From IMG/VR virus record IMGVR_UViG_3300025889_000180, positions 1 to 49,665 of that record: a stretch of DNA of 49,665 bases; one strand, 5' to 3'. This DNA comes from a virus. The notes under the pieces are model-generated. The model was not told where the DNA came from, searched no databases, and saw only the letters and a list, made by a program, of their open reading frames with translations. This document shows, piece by piece, positions 14,870 to 23,360 of this stretch (positions are counted from its first letter, which is position 1; every line of letters begins with the position of its first letter). A program made the translations under genes and the position numbers.

Positions 14870-15943
14870 ATGAGTACATGGAAAAAAGTCCTTATTGATG
14901 GGGACTTCACGGGCGGTGATGGTATTGCCATCCAAAACACCACCACAGGCGCGATTAGAGTTGACTTAAAACCCGCTGGCGGTCTCGATATCGAATCAGG
15001 TCAGCTTGCGTTAGATCTCAGCGATGGTTCAATTACTGGTACACTTGCTGTCGGAGACGGTGGTACTGGTCTGACTTCAATTGCTAAAGGTTCTATCCTT
15101 GTAGCAAATGCCGCTAACACCCTTAGCGCTCTTAGCGGTGGTGTTGGTGAGGACGGCTATGTATTGACCTATGACGAGACTGCCGACACCATTTCTTGGG
15201 CGGCAGGTGCCTCAGGGTCTTTGGAGGGCCTTTCTGACACTGCCATTACTTCGGCTGCTTCTGGTCAGGTTCTTATCTATGACGACGTAGCTGGCAAGTG
15301 GGAGAACAACACTTTGACCGATGGTGATTCGATCACAATCACAGAAGGTGATGGAACAGTAACAATTTCTGTAACTGACGCGTCTGTAACCAACGCTAAG
15401 CTTGCGAACGCCAGCACTACATTGGGTAGCACTGCATTGACGCTTGGCCAAACTACCACGTCCATCGCTGGTATGACCGCTATCGATTACACCGCAGCAA
15501 ACGGTACGCTCGCTGCAAATATCGGCGCCAACACTTTGACTATTGGTGGAGCGGCTTCTACGGTATCTATTGCTGGTACGCTTGAGATTCAGGGCGATAT
15601 CAATCAGATTACAACAACTGAACTCGTTGTAACCGATAAAACAATCCGAACCGCTAATGGAGCAACAACAACTTCAGGGGCTAATGGTGCTGGTCTTGCT
15701 GTTGACACGTCTGGAATTACTGGATGGGATACTGACGCTGCTATCAAGCTGAACACTACGGTCGCTAGATTCTCCGAGTGGGAGATGATCAAGGGTTCGA
15801 CATCAAGCGGAGGCAACTCCTTTATTGCGGGTATGGTTCAAGCAGCAGATACTACAGCTCTAGACGCCTTAGATCCAGGTATCGGAACCTTGGGTATGGT
15901 TGTTAGCGGTGGAGCGGGAGTGCTTTACATCCAAACAGCCTAA
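14870..15943 (+). CDS. Tail-fibre protein, MSTWKK type (paralogue 1)
   Basis: The 357-aa product starts MSTWKKVLIDGDF and continues with beta-helix shaft repeats (LKPAGGLDIESGQLALDLSDG; GTLAVGDGGTGLTSIAKG). A triple-stranded shaft and a C-terminal knob (VVSGGAGVLYIQTA) are inferred. The N-terminal motif MSTWKK(V/I)L(I/V)(D/E)GD is shared with the gene at 16335, so both probably dock to the same site on the particle. Confidence 0.8.
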   Translation: MSTWKKVLIDGDFTGGDGIAIQNTTTGAIRVDLKPAGGLDIESGQLALDLSDGSITGTLAVGDGGTGLTSIAKGSILVANAANTLSALSGGVGEDGYVLTYDETADTISWAAGASGSLEGLSDTAITSAASGQVLIYDDVAGKWENNTLTDGDSITITEGDGTVTISVTDASVTNAKLANASTTLGSTALTLGQTTTSIAGMTAIDYTAANGTLAANIGANTLTIGGAASTVSIAGTLEIQGDINQITTTELVVTDKTIRTANGATTTSGANGAGLAVDTSGITGWDTDAAIKLNTTVARFSEWEMIKGSTSSGGNSFIAGMVQAADTTALDALDPGIGTLGMVVSGGAGVLYIQTA

Positions 15944-15956
15944 TACCATTTGAAAT

Positions 15957-16133
15957 ATGGGCTTGCTGAACAAACAGCAGGGTGTTGGTAGTCGAGTGGC
16001 TACTGACACCCTGGCTCAGCAAGAGTTAAACTTTCTGTTAAAAGTCCTTTCTGAGGCTAAGTTTGACGGAAAAGATGTACTTTTGTTGGGTTCAATCGTA
16101 ACAAAGCTGACCAATCAGCTTGAAGCAAAATAA
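15957..16133 (+). CDS. Small hypothetical protein, 58 aa
   Basis: This frame between two fibre genes encodes MGLLNKQQGVGSRVATDTLAQ... with a helical middle (LNFLLKVLSEAKFDG) and a C-terminal helix. Codon use and composition are normal for the window, and it fills the gap without overlap. Together with the next small gene it could be a fibre-assembly factor. Not recognised. Confidence 0.6.
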   Translation: MGLLNKQQGVGSRVATDTLAQQELNFLLKVLSEAKFDGKDVLLLGSIVTKLTNQLEAK

Positions 16134-16153
16134 AAATTTAAATTCTTAATTCA

Positions 16154-16327
16154 ATGAAACTCGATTTAACGGAAATCTATTTCTTGCAGCAAGCAAGCGA
16201 GAACGTAACAGTGAAAGCTAAGGACGCTAAGATTGTAGCGAATCTGATGGATAAGCTCAACAAAGAGTTTGAAAGGCTTCAAAAAATCGAAGAAAAGAAA
16301 AACCTAGAGGAGGCGGCACAAGCTTAA
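16154..16327 (+). CDS. Small coiled-coil protein, 57 aa
   Basis: The frame encodes MKLDLTEIYFLQQASENVTV... with an extended charged helix (MDKLNKEFERLQKIEEKKNLEEA) likely to form a coiled coil. The A/T-rich leader ending TTCTTAATTCA is like those before other starts here. Located directly before the second MSTWKK fibre gene. Confidence 0.6.
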   Translation: MKLDLTEIYFLQQASENVTVKAKDAKIVANLMDKLNKEFERLQKIEEKKNLEEAAQA

Positions 16328-16334
16328 GGATTGA

Positions 16335-17426
16335 ATGTCAACCTGGAAGAAAATATTAGTAGAAGGTGATGCGGTAACCAATAACTTGGCTACCGCTAAC
16401 CTTAGTCAAGCTGATTCAGTTAGGTCGTATGATTTAAATGGTAATACCAATCGCGTAGCATTTAAAGATGGTATAGTGCAGTTTTCAAATTCTTCTAATA
16501 GCGTGAGTCACCAGTTTGACAACGTTAATGGAGTATTTGATGCTAGGTCAGCAAGCGGTATTAGGTTGAGTGACGGAGATAACGGTCAATACTTAGATTT
16601 AAAGCCTAAGTCTGAAATCTCTGCCAGTTACACTATTACCTTTCCTAATGCGGCTCCAGGGGCTGCAAACAAAATTCTTGAGTCAGACGCTAGCGGCAAT
16701 CTCACTTGGATTGATACACCTTCAGGCGGCGGTGGCGTTACGATAAATAACAACACTAACAACTACTTAGTTACGGCATCGGGAACCGCCAACACCCTCA
16801 ATGGCGAATCTAATCTTACTTACAGTACAGATTTATCCATAACTTCAGGTAGTTTACACTTAAACACAAATAACAAATACCTTACTGGAAAGATCGCCGC
16901 AACTGGGGCCACAAGGAATATTATAGGTATTGACACTGGTGATTCAATTGTGGTTGGCAATCCAACTGCCAATAAAGTTACATTAACTGGTGTTGTTACC
17001 GCTGATAGCGGCATAAAGCACATATTATCTAGTACGGCTTCTATTTCGGCTGCTGGTGACTATGGGGTAGGATCGGAAGTTTTCTATAACGGAAACACAA
17101 CCACTACGGCTGGTCAGATATACTACCTAAGTAGTTCTGGGTGGGTTCTTGCAGATGCAGATGCAGAAAGCACAGCTAGTGGACTGTTAGGCGTGGCTAT
17201 AGGAACTAACTCAGGAACCGATGGAATGGTTTTGAGGGGTATGGTGTATTTGTCAGCACAAGGATCCCCCGTTAGTGGGGCTAAGGTGTTTCTATCTACA
17301 ACCGCTGGTGGCGCTACTGGTACAGCTCCAAATACCTCTGGAGATATTCAGCGAGTTCTAGGCTACGTGACAGGAAATGGAATTGTGTACTTTAACCCAT
17401 CTGTTGAATATATTGAGATAGCGTAA
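16335..17426 (+). CDS. Tail-fibre protein, MSTWKK type (paralogue 2)
   Basis: The 363-aa product starts MSTWKKILVEGDA, matching the N-terminus of the fibre at 14870, but the remainder differs. Residues 250-350 contain a domain with GQIYYLSSSGWVLADADAES and GMVLRGMVYLSAQGSPVSGAKVFLS, resembling the surface domain of the collagen-like fibre (residues 105-230). Shared N-terminus and exchanged C-terminal domains point to fibre shuffling. Confidence 0.78.
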   Translation: MSTWKKILVEGDAVTNNLATANLSQADSVRSYDLNGNTNRVAFKDGIVQFSNSSNSVSHQFDNVNGVFDARSASGIRLSDGDNGQYLDLKPKSEISASYTITFPNAAPGAANKILESDASGNLTWIDTPSGGGGVTINNNTNNYLVTASGTANTLNGESNLTYSTDLSITSGSLHLNTNNKYLTGKIAATGATRNIIGIDTGDSIVVGNPTANKVTLTGVVTADSGIKHILSSTASISAAGDYGVGSEVFYNGNTTTTAGQIYYLSSSGWVLADADAESTASGLLGVAIGTNSGTDGMVLRGMVYLSAQGSPVSGAKVFLSTTAGGATGTAPNTSGDIQRVLGYVTGNGIVYFNPSVEYIEIA

Positions 17427-17430
17427 TGGC

Positions 17431-18780
17431 ATGCCAGAAATTTCATCATATAGCGGAGTAGATATGGCAAATATTGCTAAAATAAGCGGAATATCTAAGG
17501 GTTCTAGTGGCGGCTCATATGATCCCGTGAATTCTACTGGTACATATACAGAAACCGTACCTACATCTGGATTGATTCAGATGGGAGGGGCTTACAGGCA
17601 AGCAAACGCTGAAACAACTGGGAAAACAACTGGGACAGATACTGTAACTGGTTTTACGTTCGGAGTTGATATTAAAAGGAACTACTCATCAGACGTAAAC
17701 GGAAAATGGGCTTCAGCAGAAACTCCTTTTTCTGGGACGGTACAAAAAATAAGTGCAACTAGCCAGTCAGTATGGATTTTAGACACATCTGGTCAGCTTT
17801 GGGGTATGTCTAATAGTAACAGCTTTTGGGGTCTTGGTGGATCAAGTACGGACAGATCTTTTACTAAAGCAACAGGGATTGGCGACTCTGACACGGGTTG
17901 GACTGATGTTTCTTGTGCCACGACAACTATCTACGCCATCAACTCTGGAAAGTTATATGTGCAAGGGGCTAATAGTTATGGTATGTATGGCGACGGCACT
18001 ACAACCACAACTTATAATGGTTGGAGGCAAGTCGGAACTGATTCAGACTGGGTTTCCATTTCTGCTGCCAATGGACACGCAGCAGCGATTAAAGGATCTA
18101 ATAACGTTCTATATACCGCTGGTGGAAACGCTAATGGTAGGACTGGACAAAACACTACGTCAGGAAATACTACCACATGGACCGCTGTCAATGCTACAAA
18201 TTTGGTTAGCGGCACAAACAATAACTTTTCACACGTCTATGCCTCTTATAATCATACCGTGGCTATTCAAAGCGGACGAGCGTTCGGTTGTGGCCTGGTA
18301 AACTCCCAACGCCAGCTAGGAATGAACCTAACTTCGAACCAAACAGTTATGGTTCAAACTGGTTCGGTAAGTGGTACACTTCAAACAGATTGGACGAAAA
18401 TTTATGTAAATTATTATGGATCCCATTTGATTAATTCAAGTGGTCATCTCTACTATCAGGGATCTGGAAGTAATTATCTCAGCGGTGCTGGAAACACGAC
18501 TAACCAATACGGAGGAGATGTTGTTAGAATCAGCACTTGGACTGACGCTGAAGAAGTAATTGTAGATGGAACAATTTATAATCCCTCCACATTGGTATTT
18601 AAGCGCAGTGGAAAATTGTACTTTGTTGGTATGAACCGAATAGGAAACATTTTTCCAAACTTAGGTTCATCTTATGTAACTCAACCTACCGTAATTATCA
18701 ACTCTCAGATTAACGGAACCGCAACATACACGGTTCCAAATAGCGCAAATGCACATACTTTATTTGCACAATATCAATAA
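17431..18780 (+). CDS. RCC1-like beta-propeller tail protein
   Basis: The 449-aa product carries about six to seven repeats of the RCC1 type between residues 95 and 430: each has a Trp/Tyr-rich strand with (L/V)(W/Y)..G.N..G..G.G, for example QLWGMSNSNSFWGLGGSS, KLYVQGANSYGMYGDGTT and VLYTAGGNANGRTGQNTT. RCC1 repeats build a beta-propeller used for protein or carbohydrate binding. In a fibre block it is most likely a receptor-binding head. The short gene at 18782 follows without a gap. Confidence 0.75.
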   Translation: MPEISSYSGVDMANIAKISGISKGSSGGSYDPVNSTGTYTETVPTSGLIQMGGAYRQANAETTGKTTGTDTVTGFTFGVDIKRNYSSDVNGKWASAETPFSGTVQKISATSQSVWILDTSGQLWGMSNSNSFWGLGGSSTDRSFTKATGIGDSDTGWTDVSCATTTIYAINSGKLYVQGANSYGMYGDGTTTTTYNGWRQVGTDSDWVSISAANGHAAAIKGSNNVLYTAGGNANGRTGQNTTSGNTTTWTAVNATNLVSGTNNNFSHVYASYNHTVAIQSGRAFGCGLVNSQRQLGMNLTSNQTVMVQTGSVSGTLQTDWTKIYVNYYGSHLINSSGHLYYQGSGSNYLSGAGNTTNQYGGDVVRISTWTDAEEVIVDGTIYNPSTLVFKRSGKLYFVGMNRIGNIFPNLGSSYVTQPTVIINSQINGTATYTVPNSANAHTLFAQYQ

Positions 18781-18781
18781 A

Positions 18782-19039
18782 ATGGCTAAACACAGAATTA
18801 TTATTACAACAGAAGAAGAATTAAGAAAACATTGGTCGGACTCAAGATGCCCAAATTTCGGATTCTCATTTAATGAAACAACGCTTTCTGAGTGCCTGAA
18901 ACTAGACGAAAACACATGGGAGGCAACATACGAAACCATGGAGGTTACCAAGCCTGTAACTTATACCTATCTTGATGTAAATGCTGGAGGTGAAATCACC
19001 TACACACTACAAGAAGGTGAGTATGGCTTGTATAATTAA
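18782..19039 (+). CDS. Small protein after the RCC1-like gene
   Basis: The 85-aa product starts MAKHRIIITTEEELRKHW; the ATG at 18782 follows the previous stop by 1 nt and is preferred over an upstream start that overlaps the fibre gene. The C-terminal half is beta-rich (YTYLDVNAGGEITYTLQEGEYG). Its position at the end of the fibre operon, before the terminator at 19063, suggests a fibre assembly chaperone or tip protein, by position only. Confidence 0.6.
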   Translation: MAKHRIIITTEEELRKHWSDSRCPNFGFSFNETTLSECLKLDENTWEATYETMEVTKPVTYTYLDVNAGGEITYTLQEGEYGLYN

Positions 19040-19062
19040 ACATGCTGTGATCATACTCACAT

Positions 19063-19087
19063 AAAAAGGCCGAAAAGGGCCTTTTTT
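19063..19087 (+). terminator. Rho-independent terminator of the fibre operon
   Basis: AAAAAGGCC (19063-19071) and GGCCTTTTT (19078-19086) form a 9-bp stem with a 6-nt loop and a T-run. The promoter of the next operon starts 10 nt later. Confidence 0.9.
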
Positions 19088-19096
19088 GTTTTTTAT

Positions 19097-19104
19097 TATC
19101 TTTG
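19097..19104 (+). promoter_or_regulatory. Promoter TATCTTTG, 4 nt before ATG
   Basis: A perfect -7 box is placed 10 nt after the terminator hairpin and exactly 4 nt before the ATG at 19109. The hairpin occupies the place of a -33 element. Confidence 0.8.
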
Positions 19105-19108
19105 TCTT

Positions 19109-19396
19109 ATGGCTGAAGATGTAAAGAAAAAACTCAAGCGGTTTGGGCTCTCTGGACTCAATAAACCAAAGAGTTCGCCTAGCGGTAAAAAATCGCATAT
19201 TGTTGCTGTCCGTGATGGCGGCAAGGTAAAGATTATCCGATTTGGAGAGCGTGGAGCTAGCACAGCTGGCAAACCAAAAGCGGGGGAGAGCGCTCGTATG
19301 AAAGCTAAGCGCAAGTCATTTAAAGCTAGGCACAGAAAGAACATCGCTAAAGGGCCTACAAGCGCAGCTTATTGGGCTAATAAAGTAAAATGGTGA
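19109..19396 (+). CDS. Basic small phage protein
   Basis: The 95-aa product is rich in Lys/Arg, with a central segment (KSHIVAVRDGGKVKIIRFGERG) and a conserved-looking end (KARHRKNIAKGPTSAAYWANKVKW). Proteins of this shape precede capsid genes in marine phages, in my recollection, but their function is unknown. The basic character suggests DNA or RNA binding. It is first in a three-gene set (19109-19957) with overlapping starts and stops. Confidence 0.7.
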   Translation: MAEDVKKKLKRFGLSGLNKPKSSPSGKKSHIVAVRDGGKVKIIRFGERGASTAGKPKAGESARMKAKRKSFKARHRKNIAKGPTSAAYWANKVKW

Positions 19397-19581
19397 TGAA
19401 CGCTGTCAAGTACAACAAAGGCGGGAAGCTAAAAGTTAGCAGTGCCACACAGTCTGTCCCTGCACCTGATGGATTTCACTGGATGATAGATAGAGGTAGA
19501 TACTTCCTTATGAAGGGAGATTACAAACCACATCCTAATGCCGTAAAAGAAGCTAAGTTTAAGCTAGTGTCTCATGGCTAA
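19390..19581 (+). CDS. Small hypothetical protein
   Basis: The 63-aa product (MVMNAVKYNKGGKLKVS...) has a Gly/Lys-rich start and a central aromatic segment (DGFHWMIDRGRYFLMKGDYKP). It overlaps its neighbours by 7 and 8 nt, so it is translationally coupled. Two ATG codons (19390, 19396) are possible starts. Confidence 0.65.
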   Translation: MVMNAVKYNKGGKLKVSSATQSVPAPDGFHWMIDRGRYFLMKGDYKPHPNAVKEAKFKLVSHG

Positions 19582-19957
19582 AGTTGCGACTAAGAAAGAT
19601 CCAGCTAAATGGGCAGCAGCAAAGGCTAGAGCAAAAGCAAAAATGGGCGGAAAGCATTCTGCTCGCGCTATGCAGCTCGCTGTGAAGTATTACAAAGATG
19701 CTGGAGGTACATACTCTGGCGAAAAGTCTAGCGGTAATAAGCTGTCAAAGTGGACCAAAGAAGATTGGGGAACAAAGTCTGGCAAGAAGTCTAGCGAGAC
19801 TGGCGAAAGATATTTACCTAAGAAAGCAATAAAGGCTTTGAGTTCGGCAGAGTACGCAGCGACAACTAGAGCAAAGAGGGAGGGAACTAAAGAAGGGAAG
19901 CAGTTTGTCCCCCAGCCTAAAAAGATTGCTAAAAGAGTTGCAAAATACAGAAAATAA
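19574..19957 (+). CDS. DUF5872-like basic protein
   Basis: The 127-aa product contains KLSKWTKEDWGTKSGKKS at about 55-72 and GERYLPKKAIKALSSAEYA...GKQFVPQPKKIA in the second half, which resembles the DUF5872 family by memory. The N-terminus is Ala/Lys-rich. Function is unknown; the family recurs in phages and in some cellular contexts with DNA-binding proteins. Confidence 0.65.
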   Translation: MAKVATKKDPAKWAAAKARAKAKMGGKHSARAMQLAVKYYKDAGGTYSGEKSSGNKLSKWTKEDWGTKSGKKSSETGERYLPKKAIKALSSAEYAATTRAKREGTKEGKQFVPQPKKIAKRVAKYRK

Positions 19958-19965
19958 ATAAGTTA

Positions 19966-19973
19966 TATATTTG
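19966..19973 (+). promoter_or_regulatory. Promoter TATATTTG for scaffold and capsid genes
   Basis: A perfect -7 box followed by an 18-nt A/T-rich leader to the ATG at 19992. Because the capsid gene ends in a strong terminator, this is probably its main promoter. Confidence 0.7.
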
Positions 19974-19991
19974 CACTTAAATTAAATTCTA

Positions 19992-21044
19992 ATGGAAGAA
20001 AATATTCAAATCCAAGAGCAAGAAGCGCCTCAACAAGAGAGTAATGAGATTCGTTTCATTAGCGATGAAGAGGTTGCTCAGTCTACAGGACAATTTAACG
20101 ACAAAAATTTTCAGGCTTCAAACGTGAAGCCTGTAAATCAAGAAGAGCAACAAGGTTATGAGCAAGAAGAGCAGATTAGCCACCAACAATATGCGCCAGA
20201 AGAAATTGAGGGTGCGGTATTCGAATTCCTTAGCGAAAGGCTTGGGAGGAGTATCTCGTCCTTAGATGATCTTCAGGTACAAAAGCAGGAGCAAAGAGAG
20301 ATTGACGAAAGAATTTCAGTGATTGCTGAGTTTGTACAAGATACAGGCCGCGATCCAAGAGATTGGTTTATCTATCAGCAGTTGAACCCTTCCGAAATGG
20401 ATGACATAACTGCTATTCAGGTACAGATGGCAACTGAGTACCCCAACCTATCTCAAGAAGAAATAAAATTGTTAGTCTCTAGCAAATATAAGCTCGACCC
20501 AGACCTACACTCAGAGGGCGAGGTAAGACTTTCGCAACTGCAAATGAAGATTGATGCTGATAAATCCCGCAAGGAGATTGATTCTTTAAGATCAAGATAT
20601 AAAACTCCAGAGCGGACCTCAGAGAATTCTTCATTAATTGATGACGATTGGGTGAACAATATGACAAAAGAACTGGAAGACATGGAAGGGATTGAATTTG
20701 ATCTCGGAAATGGAAAGACCTTTACTTTTGGAATGGACAATAACTACAAAAGTCAGCTTGCTGAGAAAAACGCTCGCCTTGACGAGTTTTTTGATTCTTA
20801 TGTGCGTGAGGACGGTAGTTGGGATTACGACATGCTAAATATGCATAGAACTGTAATTGATAACATCGACAAAGTTGTACAGTCTGTTTATAGACAGGGT
20901 ATGGCTGATGGTCAAAGAGGTATCGTGCAGAATGCGGCCAACGCAACTCCTACGTCTCCAAATCAAGGAAACGCACAACCCGCTGAGAACAGCCTCGCTC
21001 AGCAACTCAGACAAATTCTGAGACCTAACGGAGGCATGTTTTAA
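19992..21044 (+). CDS. Scaffolding protein
   Basis: The 350-aa product is acidic, Gln/Glu-rich and largely helical, and stands directly before the major capsid gene, as scaffolds do. Residues 1-75 are a disordered Gln/Glu stretch, the middle has several helices with predicted coiled-coil character, and the last 40 residues are Pro/Asn/Gln-rich and end in a helix (SLAQQLRQILRPNG) that could bind the capsid protein. The function is inferred from position and composition. Confidence 0.75.
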   Translation: MEENIQIQEQEAPQQESNEIRFISDEEVAQSTGQFNDKNFQASNVKPVNQEEQQGYEQEEQISHQQYAPEEIEGAVFEFLSERLGRSISSLDDLQVQKQEQREIDERISVIAEFVQDTGRDPRDWFIYQQLNPSEMDDITAIQVQMATEYPNLSQEEIKLLVSSKYKLDPDLHSEGEVRLSQLQMKIDADKSRKEIDSLRSRYKTPERTSENSSLIDDDWVNNMTKELEDMEGIEFDLGNGKTFTFGMDNNYKSQLAEKNARLDEFFDSYVREDGSWDYDMLNMHRTVIDNIDKVVQSVYRQGMADGQRGIVQNAANATPTSPNQGNAQPAENSLAQQLRQILRPNGGMF

Positions 21045-21063
21045 AAATAAAAGCTAAAAAATT

Positions 21064-22407
21064 ATGGCTATTACACAACGACAAGGTGCTGGTGAAGGAA
21101 ACGGTCCACAACTGTACACAGCCAGCCCAGATAAATACGTATCTTTGGGCGATCTAGTTAACGCAACAAGAGACGACGTAAGAGACATCTACGTCTCAGC
21201 CTATGGAGACCAAGGCTTAAGCGGTCTCGTAGAAATTATCGGCGCTAAGAAGAGTGCTGGAAGTTCTGACGAAACAGTCTGGTTCGAAGAAGGCCGCTTG
21301 GGACGTAGAGTCACTATGGATGCTTCAGGTAATGTGACCAAAATTGACAACAAAACAAACGACTCTGAGGCAGCTGCGCTTCGCAAGTACGACGTTTTGC
21401 TCAAAGGTGCTGATCGTGTGGTTATCACCAACGAGCCAGCCGACGGTGCAGTATACACGGCAGTTGACATGTCAGACGGTTCAACATACACGTTCGAGGC
21501 GGCAGAGTACACAGTTATTGGTAACGCTTACCCACAGGGTACCAACCAGCCAACAAGACCATTCTCTCCTCGTCTGACTAAATACTCAAACCCATTTGTT
21601 ATTGTTAAGGAGAGCTTCCACGTAACTGGTTCACAGGCTTCTAACATCGGCTGGGTAAACGTCGGTGGTCAGAACATGTGGTACTTGAAGGGTGAGCTCG
21701 ACGCTCGTCGTAAGTTCATGAACATGCGCGAAGGTATGTTGGTCTTCGGTGAGAAGAACTACAATACTACCTCTACTCCACCTGCATTTGGTGGTGGTTC
21801 TGTTGGTTCTGAAGGTTACGTAGCTGCTGTTACTGCCCGTGGCGGTATCGCAACTGACCCATTTACTGCTGCATTCAACGCGGCTAATGGATTCGATGAA
21901 ATCATCGTTGAGATCGACAAGCAGGGCGCACCATCTGAGAACGCTCTTTACTTGAATAGAGAGCTTTCTCTCAAGTGTGATAATCAAATCGCAGCCGCTG
22001 GCATGGCGGGAGGCGGTATCGGAGCCGCTGCTGGATTCGGCGCATTCAACAACGACAAGGACATGGCTATCGCTATGGGCTTTAAGTCATTCACTCGTGG
22101 TGGTTACACCTTCCACAAGCATGACTGGAAGTTGTTGAACGACCCAGCTGCTGGTGGTGCTTCTGACGTAAAAGGTGCTTTGATTCCTTTGTCTGTAATC
22201 GTAGATGCTAAGACTGGTAATTCTCACCACTCATTGGAGATGAACTACAAGTCTGCTGGCAACTACAGCAGAGAGATGGAGCACTGGGTAGAAGGCGGCG
22301 GAGTTCTCGGCTACAACACTGGCGGAGAGGACTTGGCTAAGTTCAACTACCGTTCTGAGTGCAACTTGTGCGTTCGTGGTGCAAACCAGCACTTCTTGTT
22401 CAAGTAA
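21064..22407 (+). CDS. Major capsid protein
   Basis: The 447-aa product is the likely main shell protein: it follows the scaffold gene after 19 nt, has a length typical for HK97-fold capsids, and uses a clearly optimised codon set (CGT, AAG, AAC, GGT) expected for the most abundant protein. A long helix-like segment near residues 205-225 (GELDARRKFMNMREGMLVFGEKN) and Gly-rich loops (near 240 and 310) are visible. A strong terminator follows directly. Confidence 0.85.
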   Translation: MAITQRQGAGEGNGPQLYTASPDKYVSLGDLVNATRDDVRDIYVSAYGDQGLSGLVEIIGAKKSAGSSDETVWFEEGRLGRRVTMDASGNVTKIDNKTNDSEAAALRKYDVLLKGADRVVITNEPADGAVYTAVDMSDGSTYTFEAAEYTVIGNAYPQGTNQPTRPFSPRLTKYSNPFVIVKESFHVTGSQASNIGWVNVGGQNMWYLKGELDARRKFMNMREGMLVFGEKNYNTTSTPPAFGGGSVGSEGYVAAVTARGGIATDPFTAAFNAANGFDEIIVEIDKQGAPSENALYLNRELSLKCDNQIAAAGMAGGGIGAAAGFGAFNNDKDMAIAMGFKSFTRGGYTFHKHDWKLLNDPAAGGASDVKGALIPLSVIVDAKTGNSHHSLEMNYKSAGNYSREMEHWVEGGGVLGYNTGGEDLAKFNYRSECNLCVRGANQHFLFK

Positions 22408-22416
22408 TATGTTTTG

Positions 22417-22462
22417 GTATAGCGGGGAGGGGCAATACGGTTCCTCCCTTCTATACTTTTTT
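22417..22462 (+). terminator. Terminator after the major capsid gene
   Basis: Outer stem GTATAG/CTATAC (22417-22422, 22451-22456) and inner stem GGGAGG/CCTCCC (22425-22430, 22443-22448), followed by six T residues (22457-22462). Confidence 0.88.
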
Positions 22463-22486
22463 CTTATTTAATTAAATCGAAATTCA

Positions 22487-23293
22487 ATGACTACTACAGC
22501 TAAGCGGGAGCGCCCCGCCAACAAAGCGCAAGGATCTGCACCAGTTGCAGAAAAAAAGGTTGATCTGTCAAAGTTTCAGAACAACATAAAAATCCCTACA
22601 GAGTTTGAGATTATTGGTAAGGGCGGTCTTGTTTATATGTTGAACAAGTCGGAAGTGATGTACCACGACAAAACAAAAAACAAGCAGGTTGCTTTGCGTT
22701 ACTGCCCTAACGAACCTAGCGTCTATCGAGACGAACAGAACGAGAACTCACTCAAGGGAAGCATTGTGTTCAGAGAGGGTAGATTGTTTGTTCCTGAAGA
22801 GCAACATAACCTCAGGATGTTTCTTGAGATGCACCCAGACAATAAGGTTAACGGGGGCAAGATATTTGCGAAGGTTGATCATGCAGCTTTAGCGAAGAAG
22901 GAGCTAGAAGGAGACTTCTTGTATGCGGATGCTGTGAACCTGGTTCGAACCAAGCCAGTAGACGAAATTATGTCGGTTGCAACAGCTTTTGCTATTAACA
23001 CTGACCGCATGGTAGACGAGGTTCGTCACGACCTCTTGGTATTCGCAAAGAAGAACCCAAAAGCATTCATCGAAGCTTTCGACAACCCAGTCATCGAGAC
23101 CAAGGCTAAAGTTAAGAAAGCAATGAAGTATAATATTATTTCTCATAATAATGGCCATATCGTCTGGACAGACACAAACAAGCATATTATTTCTGTTCCA
23201 GCAGGTAAGGATCCAGTTGATATCTTCGTTCGTTACTGCATGACAGAGGGCGGCTCTATTGTGCTAGACGAAATTGAGCGTCAACTAGCATAA
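22487..23293 (+). CDS. Hypothetical virion protein after the capsid gene
   Basis: The 268-aa product has a basic disordered start (TTTAKRERPANKAQG), a central domain with alternating strands, and a helical part (residues 150-205: DAVNLVRTKPVDEIMSVATAFAINTD). No family was recognised. It lies between two terminators. No clear TAnnTTTG box was seen before it, so read-through from the capsid transcript or an unseen promoter is needed. A head decoration or internal protein is possible. Confidence 0.65.
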   Translation: MTTTAKRERPANKAQGSAPVAEKKVDLSKFQNNIKIPTEFEIIGKGGLVYMLNKSEVMYHDKTKNKQVALRYCPNEPSVYRDEQNENSLKGSIVFREGRLFVPEEQHNLRMFLEMHPDNKVNGGKIFAKVDHAALAKKELEGDFLYADAVNLVRTKPVDEIMSVATAFAINTDRMVDEVRHDLLVFAKKNPKAFIEAFDNPVIETKAKVKKAMKYNIISHNNGHIVWTDTNKHIISVPAGKDPVDIFVRYCMTEGGSIVLDEIERQLA

Positions 23294-23313
23294 GATAATC
23301 TAATATATACGTA

Positions 23314-23340
23314 AAAAGGCCCTCGAAATGGGGGCCTTTT
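23314..23340 (+). terminator. Terminator before the connector operon
   Basis: AAAAGGCCC (23314-23322) pairs with GGGCCTTTT (23332-23340) around a 9-nt loop, with further T residues after it. A promoter box starts 9 nt later. Confidence 0.9.
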
Positions 23341-23348
23341 CTTTTTCG

Positions 23349-23356
23349 TATATTTG
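23349..23356 (+). promoter_or_regulatory. Promoter TATATTTG, 4 nt before ATG
   Basis: A perfect -7 box directly after the terminator and exactly 4 nt before the ATG at 23361. It repeats the terminator-promoter-start arrangement at 19063-19109. Confidence 0.85.
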
Positions 23357-23360
23357 CTTC

